Positions 9,429 to 17,818 of a stretch of DNA of 64,000 nt are shown one piece after another. Every line of letters begins with the position of its first letter. Positions within the stretch are counted from its first letter, which is position 1. The stretch is from a virus. The notes beneath the pieces are model-generated. The model was not told the origin of the DNA. It did no database searches and saw only the letters and a list, made by a program, of their open reading frames with translations. The stretch covers positions 62,001 through 126,000 of the IMG/VR virus record IMGVR_UViG_3300025133_000036; one strand, written 5' to 3'. The position numbers and the translations under genes were made by a program.

Positions 9429-9917
9429 ATGCCACAATTAATTGATCCGAACGATATAATGTTCACACAATTTGAACCGAAAACTCAAAATCGGTTTATC
9501 ATGTATATAGAGGGAATTCCTGCTTATACAATTAAAGCTGCTGCACGACCAACAATCACATTTGAATCAGTTACACTGGACCATATCAATACAAAACGAT
9601 ATGTTAAAGGTAAAGGCGAATGGCAAACTTTAGATATTACACTTTATGACCCTGTTGTACCATCTGCTGCACAGGCATGTATGGAATGGGTAAGATTATC
9701 CCATGAATCTGTAACAGGTCGCGATGGCTACTCAGATTTTTATAAGAAAAATGTTACTTTCAACGTTCTCGGACCAGTCGGAGATATTGTTGAAGAATGG
9801 CAGTTAGTTGGAACTTATATAGAGTCTGCTAACTTTGGTGAAATGGATTGGAGCACAACTGATCCAGTTAATATTACATTAACACTTCGCTACGATTACG
9901 CTATATTACAATTCTAA
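9429..9917 (+). CDS. Tail tube protein (gp19-like)
   Basis: A 162-residue protein matching the T4 gp19 size (163) and layout. Typical features are NRFIMYIEGIPAYTIKAAARP, the strand pair VTLDHINTKRYVKGKGEWQ, ITLYDPVVPSAAQACMEWV, and the end of the fold, FGEMDWSTTDPVNITLTLRY. These hexamerise into the inner tube through which DNA passes. It directly follows the sheath gene, the classic order. The start at 9429 has GGAGA upstream. Confidence 0.93.
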   Translation: MPQLIDPNDIMFTQFEPKTQNRFIMYIEGIPAYTIKAAARPTITFESVTLDHINTKRYVKGKGEWQTLDITLYDPVVPSAAQACMEWVRLSHESVTGRDGYSDFYKKNVTFNVLGPVGDIVEEWQLVGTYIESANFGEMDWSTTDPVNITLTLRYDYAILQF

Positions 9918-9985
9918 TAATCGTATAATCACATATCAATTAAGAATGAAGTTGTGGCATTCTTTATTCGTTAATTGTACCAAAA

Positions 9986-10014
9986 TTGTTATTGTTAGAT
10001 GTATATATATTAAA
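9986..10014 (+). promoter_or_regulatory. Candidate promoter, TTG-box/ATATATAT class
   Basis: TTGTTA (9986-9991) is followed after 17 bases by ATTAAA, embedded in TATATATATTAAA. The same arrangement recurs at 21441, 26016, 26494, 32852, 45280 and 49826. A weak hairpin AAGAATG/CATTCTT (9942-9964) just upstream may end the tail tube transcript, but it lacks a T run. The ATG of the next gene is 22 bases downstream, with an AAGGAG ribosome site between. Confidence 0.4.
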
Positions 10015-10035
10015 GGTTAACATCAAGGAGTTATA

Positions 10036-10848
10036 ATGGCAAAACAACCTATAACAAAGGGCCCTGTGTCCTCACAGGCGTCTAAGGAAATTGAGAAATC
10101 GAAATTTCCATCGGAAATCGTGGATCTCCCTAGCAAAGGTCTTCTTTATCCAAAAGGTCACCCTCTAGAACAAGGGACAATCGAGATTAAATACATGACT
10201 GCTAGGGAGGAAGATATCCTTACATCAAGTAATCTCATACAAAAAGGCCTAGTGATAGATGAACTGTTAAAATCAGTAATAACAACAAAAGTTAATTTTG
10301 ATGACTTATTGATTGGAGATAAAAACGCTGTCATGTTAGCAACTCGGATATTTGGATATGGTAAAAACTATTCAACCGATGTAACTTGTCCTCAATGTGC
10401 AAATATTGAAACAGATTGCGAATTTGATCTTACAGCACTAGAGTATAAAGAGATCAACGAAGAAGATTATCAAAATGGTAATTCTTTTACGTTTGAACTT
10501 CCTAATTCAAAACGAACCCTAGAATACAAATATCTTACACAAAAAGATGAAACAGGTATTCAGAAAGAACTTGAAAGAGTTTCTAAACATGTTGGAAAAG
10601 TTCAACCCGAAGTAACAACTCGTCTTAGATACCAAATTATTAGCGTAGATGGTGAAAAAGATCCTACTTATATTAATAATTTTATTCAAAATGAGTTATT
10701 CGCAATGGATTCTAGAGAATTTAGAGAACATTATATCGAGTATCAGCCGGATGTTGAATTCGATACTGGTTATGCGTGTCCTTCATGTGGTGCAGAAGTT
10801 ACTGTTGATTTACCGATCTCAGTAAATTTCTTTTGGCCCTCCCGGTAA
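10036..10848 (+). CDS. Baseplate protein (T4 gp26-like)
   Basis: A 270-residue protein resembling the T4 baseplate hub family (PF12322, gp26). Characteristic parts are FPSEIVDLPSKGLLYPKGHP near the N-terminus, IEIKYMTAREEDILTS, and LVIDELLKSVI. Two CxxC pairs (CPQC near residue 118 and CPSC near 250) probably form a zinc site. The C-terminal FFWPSR ends at the next gene. In T4, gp26 acts in hub assembly. Its position between the tail tube and tape measure genes agrees with a baseplate role. Confidence 0.8.
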   Translation: MAKQPITKGPVSSQASKEIEKSKFPSEIVDLPSKGLLYPKGHPLEQGTIEIKYMTAREEDILTSSNLIQKGLVIDELLKSVITTKVNFDDLLIGDKNAVMLATRIFGYGKNYSTDVTCPQCANIETDCEFDLTALEYKEINEEDYQNGNSFTFELPNSKRTLEYKYLTQKDETGIQKELERVSKHVGKVQPEVTTRLRYQIISVDGEKDPTYINNFIQNELFAMDSREFREHYIEYQPDVEFDTGYACPSCGAEVTVDLPISVNFFWPSR

Positions 10849-11027
10849 CCCCGGAATATAGACCTAAAATACATGAAATGATTTTCCAGCTAAGTTATTT
10901 TAGCGAAGGATCAATTTCATTCAGCGAAGCATACGATATGCCGCTACATCTTAGAAGGTTCTATATGGATCAACTGGTTAAACAGAAGAAAACAGAAAAT
11001 GAACGTGTCAACAAGGCATCAAAGTAG
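10833..11027 (+). CDS. Small protein downstream of gp26-like gene (possible baseplate assembly factor)
   Basis: A protein of up to 64 residues, starting at a TTG at 10833 that overlaps the gp26-like gene by 16 bases, or alternatively at ATG 10878. The core IFQLSYFSEGSISFSEAYDM followed by PLHLRRFYMDQLVKQK resembles small proteins coded just after gp26 homologues in many T4-like phages, where they may be translated by slippage or coupling. I infer an assembly role from position. The start codon is uncertain. Confidence 0.6.
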   Translation: MALPVTPEYRPKIHEMIFQLSYFSEGSISFSEAYDMPLHLRRFYMDQLVKQKKTENERVNKASK

Positions 11028-11046
11028 GAAATATTAACATCTTTTC

Positions 11047-11054
11047 ATATTTAT
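11047..11054 (+). promoter_or_regulatory. Candidate late promoter ATATTTAT
   Basis: Third copy of the ATATTTAT octamer found ahead of structural genes, 36 bases before the ATG of the small gene at 11091 and ahead of the long tape measure/baseplate operon. It lies in the 63-base gap between the gp26-associated gene and that operon. Confidence 0.4.
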
Positions 11055-11090
11055 TCTTGTACTAATCCGTCTAACAAATGGGAGTTTACA

Positions 11091-11339
11091 ATGTCTAAGA
11101 AAGATAAAATTGACGAATCATTCATAAGCGATCTTGCAAAAAATGCAGCAGTGTATTTAACTGTATCCGCATTAAAGCGCAAAAAATCTAATTTAAACGA
11201 TGATCCTGTTATGAAACAAATGTTTAATGATCTATCTGATAAAATAGATAAGATCGAAAAACAAGCTTCAAAACGTATATCACAAATGAGCCCTGAGCAA
11301 CAAAAAGTAATTGCGAAGGTCTTAAAACAAGCGAAGTAA
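11091..11339 (+). CDS. Small helical protein before tape measure gene (unknown)
   Basis: An 82-residue, Lys-rich, helical protein (SKKDKIDESFISDLAKNAAV at the start, then a helix reading SDKIDKIEKQASKRISQM). I do not recognise it. It has GGGAG before the ATG and is separated from the tape measure gene by 8 bases, so it may be a tail assembly chaperone-like or minor tail protein. That is inferred from location alone. Confidence 0.6.
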   Translation: MSKKDKIDESFISDLAKNAAVYLTVSALKRKKSNLNDDPVMKQMFNDLSDKIDKIEKQASKRISQMSPEQQKVIAKVLKQAK

Positions 11340-11347
11340 CATAACCA

Positions 11348-14300
11348 ATGCCTGCTGCTAAAAAAGGTAAAGGTCCTAACAAACCGCCTAAACAACAAAG
11401 CACTAGTAAGGTGTGGCGGGAATCAATAAAGGCCGCTGGCGAATCTGAAAAAGCATGGAAAAAAGCTGAGAAAGCTGCTGAAAGTGGGGAAAAAGCTAAA
11501 ATAGCTGCTGCTAAAGCAGCAAAAGCTGCGTGGGATCAATCTATACAAACCTCTAAAGAGGCTAGAAAAGAATACTTCGTAGCTAGAAAATACGCAAATA
11601 CCTTTTATAATGAAGTTATGGCCGGAGCCAAAGCAATTGCCGATCAAGGCGGTGAGTTTGGTAAACTAACTGGAAAAGCCAAAAAAACCTGGGCATCTGC
11701 CGGTGCAGCCGCACAAAAATATTATCAGAATGGTGATAAAGCTAATTTAAAATCAATGCGAGTTCTGAAGGACGTTGAAGACAAATTGAATTCAGCTCAA
11801 AATGATAAATCACAACTTACCGCTGCAAATCTTGCACTATTAGAAGCAGAAATTTTAACTAAAGATCAAATACTCCAATTAGATAAGGAAGATCAAGCTA
11901 CTGCTGAAAAAATTGTAGAAGTTCAAAAAGATAAGCTTGCTATTTTAAAACGAGAAGCAAAGTTACAAGACAAAATAAACGATGCTAAAACAGAAGGCCT
12001 AAATATGGTTGAAAAAATGAAACAAGGCTTCCATAATTTAATGTCAGTTCAGGGCCTATTGTTGGCCGGTGTAACTGCACTTATTGCAGTATTAAAACAA
12101 GGCATTGTAAACACGAAGGCGATTAATACTCAATTAGGTGTAGGTGTTGCATCTTCTGCGGCAATGGCAAAAAATCTAGCATTTGCCGCTCCACTTGCAG
12201 CAGCAGCTGGTTTCAGTGAAGAAATGTCATCTGCGGCAGCAAACGCAGCTTTAGTCTCAGGTAATCTAGATTTAGCAAAGAATGCCGCTATCGCAGTTAG
12301 CGATGCAGCAATAGCTTTTCAGACTGGAATGGAGCCAGAACAAGTTGCTCAACTAGCAGAAAATTTAGCAATAACAACAGACCTATCAAGAGAAGGCGCT
12401 TCAGCAATGTTAGGATCAGTAGCATCTTTAGCTGAAATGAATAAAGTTGCACCTAAAAAGGTCTTAGAAGATTTAGCGAACAATGCAGAATCAATGGCAA
12501 AATTTACGGATGGAAGTGCAGAGAGCTTAGCTAAAGCAGCAGTTCAAGCCGCAAGACTTGGCATTGAACTTTCAAAATCTGCTGCTATCGGTGATAAGTT
12601 ACTCGATCTTGAAGAATCTATTGCATCAGAATTTGAAGCATCTGTATTAATCGGGAAAGAATTAAATTATGATAGAGCTAGACAATTAGCTCTAAATAAT
12701 GATATTGAAGGTGCCGTTGGCGAAATTGTGAATCAATTAGGTTCTGAAGCAGAATTTAATAAAATGAACGCAATACAGAGACAGGCACTTGCAGATTCAA
12801 TCGGTGTCGGCGTTGAGGATTTAGCGTCAATGGTTTCTAAACGTGGCAAAGCAGATTTAGATACAGGTAGCGATGTCCCGGCGAAACAATTAAAAACGCA
12901 AATGGATCTTGTCAAACAAGGTTATATTATGAGTGGTAAAGCAGAAGAGCATTTGGATTTATTAGGTAATATACTTTCTGCAATTATAGCTCTTGGTGCT
13001 GGCCAATTACTCGGTAAACTCACCGGTAGAATGGGAAAAGGAATAGGACGAGCAGTTACGAACATGTTAAGTAGAGGAAAAGCAGGAGCTAGACTCGCAA
13101 GAATGAGCGGCGGAGGAAAATTTGCGCGCGCTAGAGGTATGATTCGAGGTGCTGCAGGCTCTGGTTTAGGTAAAGCTGTAGGAATTGCAGGAGCAGCTAT
13201 TGAAGGATTTAAAGCGTTTGGTAATTTGAAAAAAGGTTTCTTTGACAAAGGTGTTCCTGAAGCTGAAAGAAATGAAGCCCGAGGTGCAGGTGTTGGTGGC
13301 GCTGCTGGACTTGCGATTGGTGCAGTATTAGGCGGTCCAATCGGTGCTGCAATAGGAGGTTTTGTCGGTAGAAAACTTGGCGGATATATGGGTAAGAATT
13401 GGAAGAGTATCAAAAAATTTGGTAAAAATTTAGGTGCTCTAACGAAAAAAGGATTCATAGCAGGTGTAAAAGGAATTAAAGCATACTACGGCGGAATATA
13501 TGATTTAGGTAAAAAAGGATTTGAAAAAGGTAAAGAAATATTAGGAGAGTTTGGACCTAAAGTAGTTGATATGGGTAAAAAGATTGGTGGATTTGGATTG
13601 AAAATTCTTAAAACTGCAACACCAATTGGATTAGCTCAAAAAGCAATTGCTGGACTTAAAGATAATATGCCAGCAATCAAAGAAGGTTTATCAAAAGCAC
13701 GAGATACTTTTGTTAACGTGGCAAATTCTATAGGTGAGAAAGTCGGTTCAGGTTTAAAGACTGCAAAGGACAAATTTGTTAGCGTGGCAAATTCTATAGG
13801 TGAGAAAGTCGGTTCAGGTTTAATGGCTGCAAAGAACAAAGCTAACGAATTCAAAGAAAACGTTAAACAAAAATTCTCATCGGCTATCAACACTGCAAAA
13901 AGTAAAATGGCTGAATTAAGTTCAGCTACACACGAAGCTTTAGTTACGAAATTTCAAAGCGTAAAAACAAAAGTTCAGGAAGTTGCAAATGCTTTACCTG
14001 GACTAATTTCTGGAGCATTAAGTAAAGCTGGAGCTCTTCATGCGGCATTTGTTGAAAATGGCGGTTTAGTGGGCGCAGCAACTGATGCATGGAAGTTCGG
14101 GAAGGAATTTGTCTTTGGAAAAGAAAAACAAAAAGAAAAAGGTGGCCCAATTACTAAGTCAGGTACGTATCTTGTAGGTGAAGCAGGTCCTGAATTGGTT
14201 AATCTCTCTGCTGGATCCCATGTTGTTCCAAATAATAAACTACAAGGAGGTTTAGAACAAGGACAATACGGTGAAGTAGACCTTGAACCTTTAGTTGCAG

Positions 14301-14398
14301 CAATAATGAGTTTAAAAACTGAATTACAGCAAATTAAAGGACATACTAAAAATACCTCAAAAGGCGTTTCTAATATTTCAATAGGGAGTACAACGTAA
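11348..14398 (+). CDS. Tail tape measure protein
   Basis: A 1016-residue protein with the standard tape-measure plan: a long charged, Ala/Lys-rich coiled-coil N-terminus (1-220), a hydrophobic helix (LLLAGVTALIAVL, about 238-250), Ala-rich helices, a Gly-rich membrane-active segment (about 545-690, including GVGGAAGLAIGAVLGGPIGA), and a C-terminal motif GGPITKSGTYLVGEAGPEL that is common at the end of tape measure proteins. A 22-residue tandem repeat lies near residues 790-832. The length sets the tail length and the protein is probably injected on infection. It overlaps the next gene by one base. Confidence 0.85.
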   Translation: MPAAKKGKGPNKPPKQQSTSKVWRESIKAAGESEKAWKKAEKAAESGEKAKIAAAKAAKAAWDQSIQTSKEARKEYFVARKYANTFYNEVMAGAKAIADQGGEFGKLTGKAKKTWASAGAAAQKYYQNGDKANLKSMRVLKDVEDKLNSAQNDKSQLTAANLALLEAEILTKDQILQLDKEDQATAEKIVEVQKDKLAILKREAKLQDKINDAKTEGLNMVEKMKQGFHNLMSVQGLLLAGVTALIAVLKQGIVNTKAINTQLGVGVASSAAMAKNLAFAAPLAAAAGFSEEMSSAAANAALVSGNLDLAKNAAIAVSDAAIAFQTGMEPEQVAQLAENLAITTDLSREGASAMLGSVASLAEMNKVAPKKVLEDLANNAESMAKFTDGSAESLAKAAVQAARLGIELSKSAAIGDKLLDLEESIASEFEASVLIGKELNYDRARQLALNNDIEGAVGEIVNQLGSEAEFNKMNAIQRQALADSIGVGVEDLASMVSKRGKADLDTGSDVPAKQLKTQMDLVKQGYIMSGKAEEHLDLLGNILSAIIALGAGQLLGKLTGRMGKGIGRAVTNMLSRGKAGARLARMSGGGKFARARGMIRGAAGSGLGKAVGIAGAAIEGFKAFGNLKKGFFDKGVPEAERNEARGAGVGGAAGLAIGAVLGGPIGAAIGGFVGRKLGGYMGKNWKSIKKFGKNLGALTKKGFIAGVKGIKAYYGGIYDLGKKGFEKGKEILGEFGPKVVDMGKKIGGFGLKILKTATPIGLAQKAIAGLKDNMPAIKEGLSKARDTFVNVANSIGEKVGSGLKTAKDKFVSVANSIGEKVGSGLMAAKNKANEFKENVKQKFSSAINTAKSKMAELSSATHEALVTKFQSVKTKVQEVANALPGLISGALSKAGALHAAFVENGGLVGAATDAWKFGKEFVFGKEKQKEKGGPITKSGTYLVGEAGPELVNLSAGSHVVPNNKLQGGLEQGQYGEVDLEPLVAAIMSLKTELQQIKGHTKNTSKGVSNISIGSTT
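13711..13842 (+). repeat. Tandem 66-bp duplication inside tape measure gene
   Basis: Two adjacent 66-bp copies encode two nearly identical 22-residue units, each containing FVxVANSIGEKVGSGL. The second copy starts 66 bases after the first (CGTGGCAAATTC at 13717 and 13783), and a stretch of about 40 bases is identical. The exact period keeps the frame. In tape measure genes such duplications lengthen the tail; the near identity suggests a recent event. Confidence 0.9.
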
Positions 14399-17300
14399 TG
14401 GCATTAAAGGATTTCAACGCAAGTAAAATTAAAAGTTGGACATACCATGATACGTCTGCGAAAGAGCCACAAACATTTGATGACATCCATTCAGGTACTA
14501 TCGTCACTGGACAAAGAGACAAAATTGAAGAGCAATATATGGAAGGTCTGAAAACAACTCAGGATGTATCCGCCTATGACATACAATCTGATCCTCCATC
14601 AGCCCAAACTTTTCAAGCAGGTACATATACGGTCACCGGTATTCGGGATTTAATTGAGGCGAAATTTTTAGAAGGTAATCCATTAACAAGTAAAAATAAC
14701 GCTACTACATTAGATGACGTAATCGGTTTTAAACCTGATACGGGACAAACATATAACGTTGGTCCCTACACTGTTACAGGTGATAAAACAAAAATAGAAA
14801 CACTATTAGATTCATTTGAAGCGGATCCGTTACAATATGTGGATTCATTGGCTGGATATAGTCAAGTTGTTGATCAAATTGATAGTGCGAACCCACAAAT
14901 CTTTACTATATCAAACAGTGCCGGAGAATATTCAATAACAGGTTTACATGGTTCTATTGTATTTGATGATTTAGATGATTTAAAAACAAAAAGTCTAGTT
15001 ATAAAAACACTTGGTGATAAAATAGAATCTGCAACAATGCGTTCATGGGCTGCACCAGATGTTAATAGTGCACAAAAAGGGTGGAGACAGGTTCCAATTG
15101 GACTTAGAGATTTTGGAACAGGTGAACTTGATTCAACTCCAATTAAACTTGGTGGAGATGCGACATTCCCAGGGTTTACAGTATATCCTAAAACACCGCA
15201 ATGGGCCCAATCTGTAACGGAAAACTATACAGATATTATAACAACAAATAGTTTTTATGGCAGATTCACTGGAAAATTATCTTCGCTCGCACTCGATAAT
15301 CCATCAGGTGGAGATTCCGTATTAGGTAACCCGTTTACGTCTGTTGATACACTATTTGGTTTATCAGCCGGCTTTTATTTAGGCATCCGCGGGATAACGT
15401 TAGGTAATATTTTAGGTAAACCTCAATATACTAAGCATACAACTATTTACGGGTATGATGAAAGTGGAGTTACAGGTGAAGCAGCTTTAGTAGAACCTGA
15501 TGAATGGGATGGTCAAAGTGACTTTGATCGCGATGAAATGCCAAAAATGATGTATCTGTATGATAAGTTCATTCTTGGACCCGATACAGTAGACGACCCA
15601 CATGTGGAAGCTTACCAGTTTAAAGCCGGTCATTTAGGTTTTTCAAAAGACGCATTGCAAGGTGCATCAAATTTCGCAGCTGCTGGTGCAAGTTTCGTTA
15701 TGAACTGGATTCTTAGTTCATTTGATGAAAAATATCCTATAATTCCTACAAGGAATCAAGTTAATATGAAGGGTGCCGGCAAAGATTACTTGTCTCAAAC
15801 TAGCACAAAATATTTTGATTCTTCAAATGATAAAGCTTCAAGTGATACAAGCAAATCCGTTCCATCTTTAGCAACCATTGTATTAAACAGAGATGATTCA
15901 CCGTTTATTTCACAGACTTTTCTTGATGCATCTGGAACTGATCCGTCAAAGCTTGAAGACGCAGACTTAAAAAATAAACCTTTATTAGTAACCTTATATA
16001 AAAAATTAATACTAGATGGCAGTCAAATACTTGGTGATGAATATAAAACATTATTTGATAAATCTGCACATAAAAGCATGTTTCCAAATTCATCGGTATT
16101 ACCACAACATCCTCAAGGTGGAACAGCACAAGGTAAAGCATATACAGATTCTCAAAAATATGTTTCACAAGCCGAAAAACCTAGAACATATCAAGGCGAT
16201 AAAGCAACAATAGCTGGAGGAGATAATCCATTTTTATTTTATTCAAAACACTCCACAACAAATTTACGATATGACGTAGACGGCGATACAGAATTATCAT
16301 CAAGATATGATACAAGTGAATTCGCAAAACATGAGGTTCTTAAAGGTTTTATTGCAACTGGAAGCTTAGACCATACGAAACCTATGAAAAGTAAACTTGT
16401 TGATAAAATTGAAAATGATATCACATCGCCACTTGGCTTTACAGATGATGATTCAGCAGGTAAAATTCCAATCGTTGGACGTAAAAAATTAACAGAAAAG
16501 GGTCATGCATTACCATATGACAAACTTGGAAAAGAAAAAAATAGAAAATATGGTGAAATATTAATGAGCCCAAGTGAATTCGCGGCGGTTGAAGAACTTC
16601 CAACTGAAGTAGCTGGACTAGTTAAATTAAACGAGAATAAACAACTAGATATGACCAGTACAGAACCTAAATTTGCTAGAAATGAAGGAGCTAAAAAAGT
16701 TTATAACATTGGAAAAAATGGTTTTGTTAAAATAGATCCGGCCAGTACACAGACAACCTCTGTATACGATGATGCACTTGGGTTAGTCAAATTAAGTGGT
16801 GATGGTGATAACAAGTATAAAACAGATCACATTGATAAAGTTAATATGGTTGCTTACCGGAATTCTGAGGATGATCATAGCGTTGGAACATATGAAGACT
16901 TAGATTTTGTGCCATTAGTATTTCAAGATGTTTACAATGAAAAGGATATAGTATTTAGGGCTATCCTTGGTGCTATAGAAGATAAACATACCCCAGATTG
17001 GGAAGAACAGAGTTTTATCGGCAGACCAGTAAAGAGTCATGTATATAAAGGAGTCGATAGAGAAATAAGTTTTGACTTTAAAGTTTATCCTAAAACAAAA
17101 CAAGAATTTCCTGTTTTGCTAGAAAAAGTAAATTATCTTTCAGGGTTAGCATATCCAAATTTAGATCAATATTATAGAATGTCTGGACCATTATGTAAAT
17201 TAACACTTGGAGATATCTGTAAACGTCAATTAGGCTTCTTAAGTGATATTAGTGTTACATTTCCTGAAGACAGTCCTTGGGAAATTCAAAAAGGATTAAG

Positions 17301-17505
17301 ATTTACGAAACTGATCAATGTTGCCGTTACTTTCAAATATATTGGCGGATACATCCCAGTTTCAACCGGAAAACACTATGAATTAAATTGGCTTGACGGT
17401 GAGCATTATAGTAAAACTGGTGTAGCATTTGGATCCGACGAAGTTGATAGAAGTAATGATTCAAATATGCAAAAGATATTCGCCTCAGCGACGAAGGTAA
17501 CATAG
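14398..17505 (+). CDS. Large baseplate/tail structural protein with N-terminal repeats
   Basis: A 1035-residue protein. The N-terminus has four degenerate repeats starting near residues 25, 70, 117 and 167, each with QTF (or QTY/QIF), a Gly/Tyr strand and VTG or ITG followed by a helix. The middle has Lys- and Asp-rich linkers. The C-terminal 200 residues (VYNEKDIVFRAILGAIEDK, then SHVYKGVDREISFDFKVYP) look like a tail-tube-like baseplate domain such as those of hub or junction proteins. It sits between the tape measure and a LysM baseplate gene, so it is almost surely part of the baseplate. No exact T4 equivalent is recognised. Confidence 0.65.
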   Translation: MALKDFNASKIKSWTYHDTSAKEPQTFDDIHSGTIVTGQRDKIEEQYMEGLKTTQDVSAYDIQSDPPSAQTFQAGTYTVTGIRDLIEAKFLEGNPLTSKNNATTLDDVIGFKPDTGQTYNVGPYTVTGDKTKIETLLDSFEADPLQYVDSLAGYSQVVDQIDSANPQIFTISNSAGEYSITGLHGSIVFDDLDDLKTKSLVIKTLGDKIESATMRSWAAPDVNSAQKGWRQVPIGLRDFGTGELDSTPIKLGGDATFPGFTVYPKTPQWAQSVTENYTDIITTNSFYGRFTGKLSSLALDNPSGGDSVLGNPFTSVDTLFGLSAGFYLGIRGITLGNILGKPQYTKHTTIYGYDESGVTGEAALVEPDEWDGQSDFDRDEMPKMMYLYDKFILGPDTVDDPHVEAYQFKAGHLGFSKDALQGASNFAAAGASFVMNWILSSFDEKYPIIPTRNQVNMKGAGKDYLSQTSTKYFDSSNDKASSDTSKSVPSLATIVLNRDDSPFISQTFLDASGTDPSKLEDADLKNKPLLVTLYKKLILDGSQILGDEYKTLFDKSAHKSMFPNSSVLPQHPQGGTAQGKAYTDSQKYVSQAEKPRTYQGDKATIAGGDNPFLFYSKHSTTNLRYDVDGDTELSSRYDTSEFAKHEVLKGFIATGSLDHTKPMKSKLVDKIENDITSPLGFTDDDSAGKIPIVGRKKLTEKGHALPYDKLGKEKNRKYGEILMSPSEFAAVEELPTEVAGLVKLNENKQLDMTSTEPKFARNEGAKKVYNIGKNGFVKIDPASTQTTSVYDDALGLVKLSGDGDNKYKTDHIDKVNMVAYRNSEDDHSVGTYEDLDFVPLVFQDVYNEKDIVFRAILGAIEDKHTPDWEEQSFIGRPVKSHVYKGVDREISFDFKVYPKTKQEFPVLLEKVNYLSGLAYPNLDQYYRMSGPLCKLTLGDICKRQLGFLSDISVTFPEDSPWEIQKGLRFTKLINVAVTFKYIGGYIPVSTGKHYELNWLDGEHYSKTGVAFGSDEVDRSNDSNMQKIFASATKVT

Positions 17506-17508
17506 ACA

Positions 17509-17814
17509 ATGTTTAATAGATATAATAATGCAAGAATAAAAAGAGATGAAAAAACCCAATCTAGGTATTTTAAGCCGTCTTTTTACCCGGACATACCTGA
17601 AAAAGATACAGATATTTTTCATACTGTTAGACCTGGTGAACGTTTAGATTTATTAGCACATAAATACTATAAAGATGTCGGACTGTGGTGGATCATAAGT
17701 AGAGCAAATAGATTAGATCCATCTGATATAGGGTTACGAGCTGCAACTCAACTTAGAATACCTACCGATATTGGAGAAGTAATCCGATCTTTTAAATCTA
17801 TAAACATGGAGTAA
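17509..17814 (+). CDS. LysM-type baseplate protein (gp53-like)
   Basis: A 101-residue protein. The core FHTVRPGERLDLLAHKYYKD followed by VGLWWIISRANRL is a LysM-like fold: in contractile tails such a small protein (T4 gp53, and the equivalents in R-type pyocins and Mu-like tails) clamps the baseplate wedge to the hub. The end LRIPTDIGEVIRSF fits the family. It starts four bases after the preceding stop. Confidence 0.8.
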   Translation: MFNRYNNARIKRDEKTQSRYFKPSFYPDIPEKDTDIFHTVRPGERLDLLAHKYYKDVGLWWIISRANRLDPSDIGLRAATQLRIPTDIGEVIRSFKSINME

Positions 17815-17818
17815 TTCA

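Noticed and set aside
12922-13458. 178-residue minus-strand frame opposite the tape measure gene
   Set aside because: Pro/Ala-rich shadow of the Gly/Ala-rich tape measure region, with no motif or start signal.
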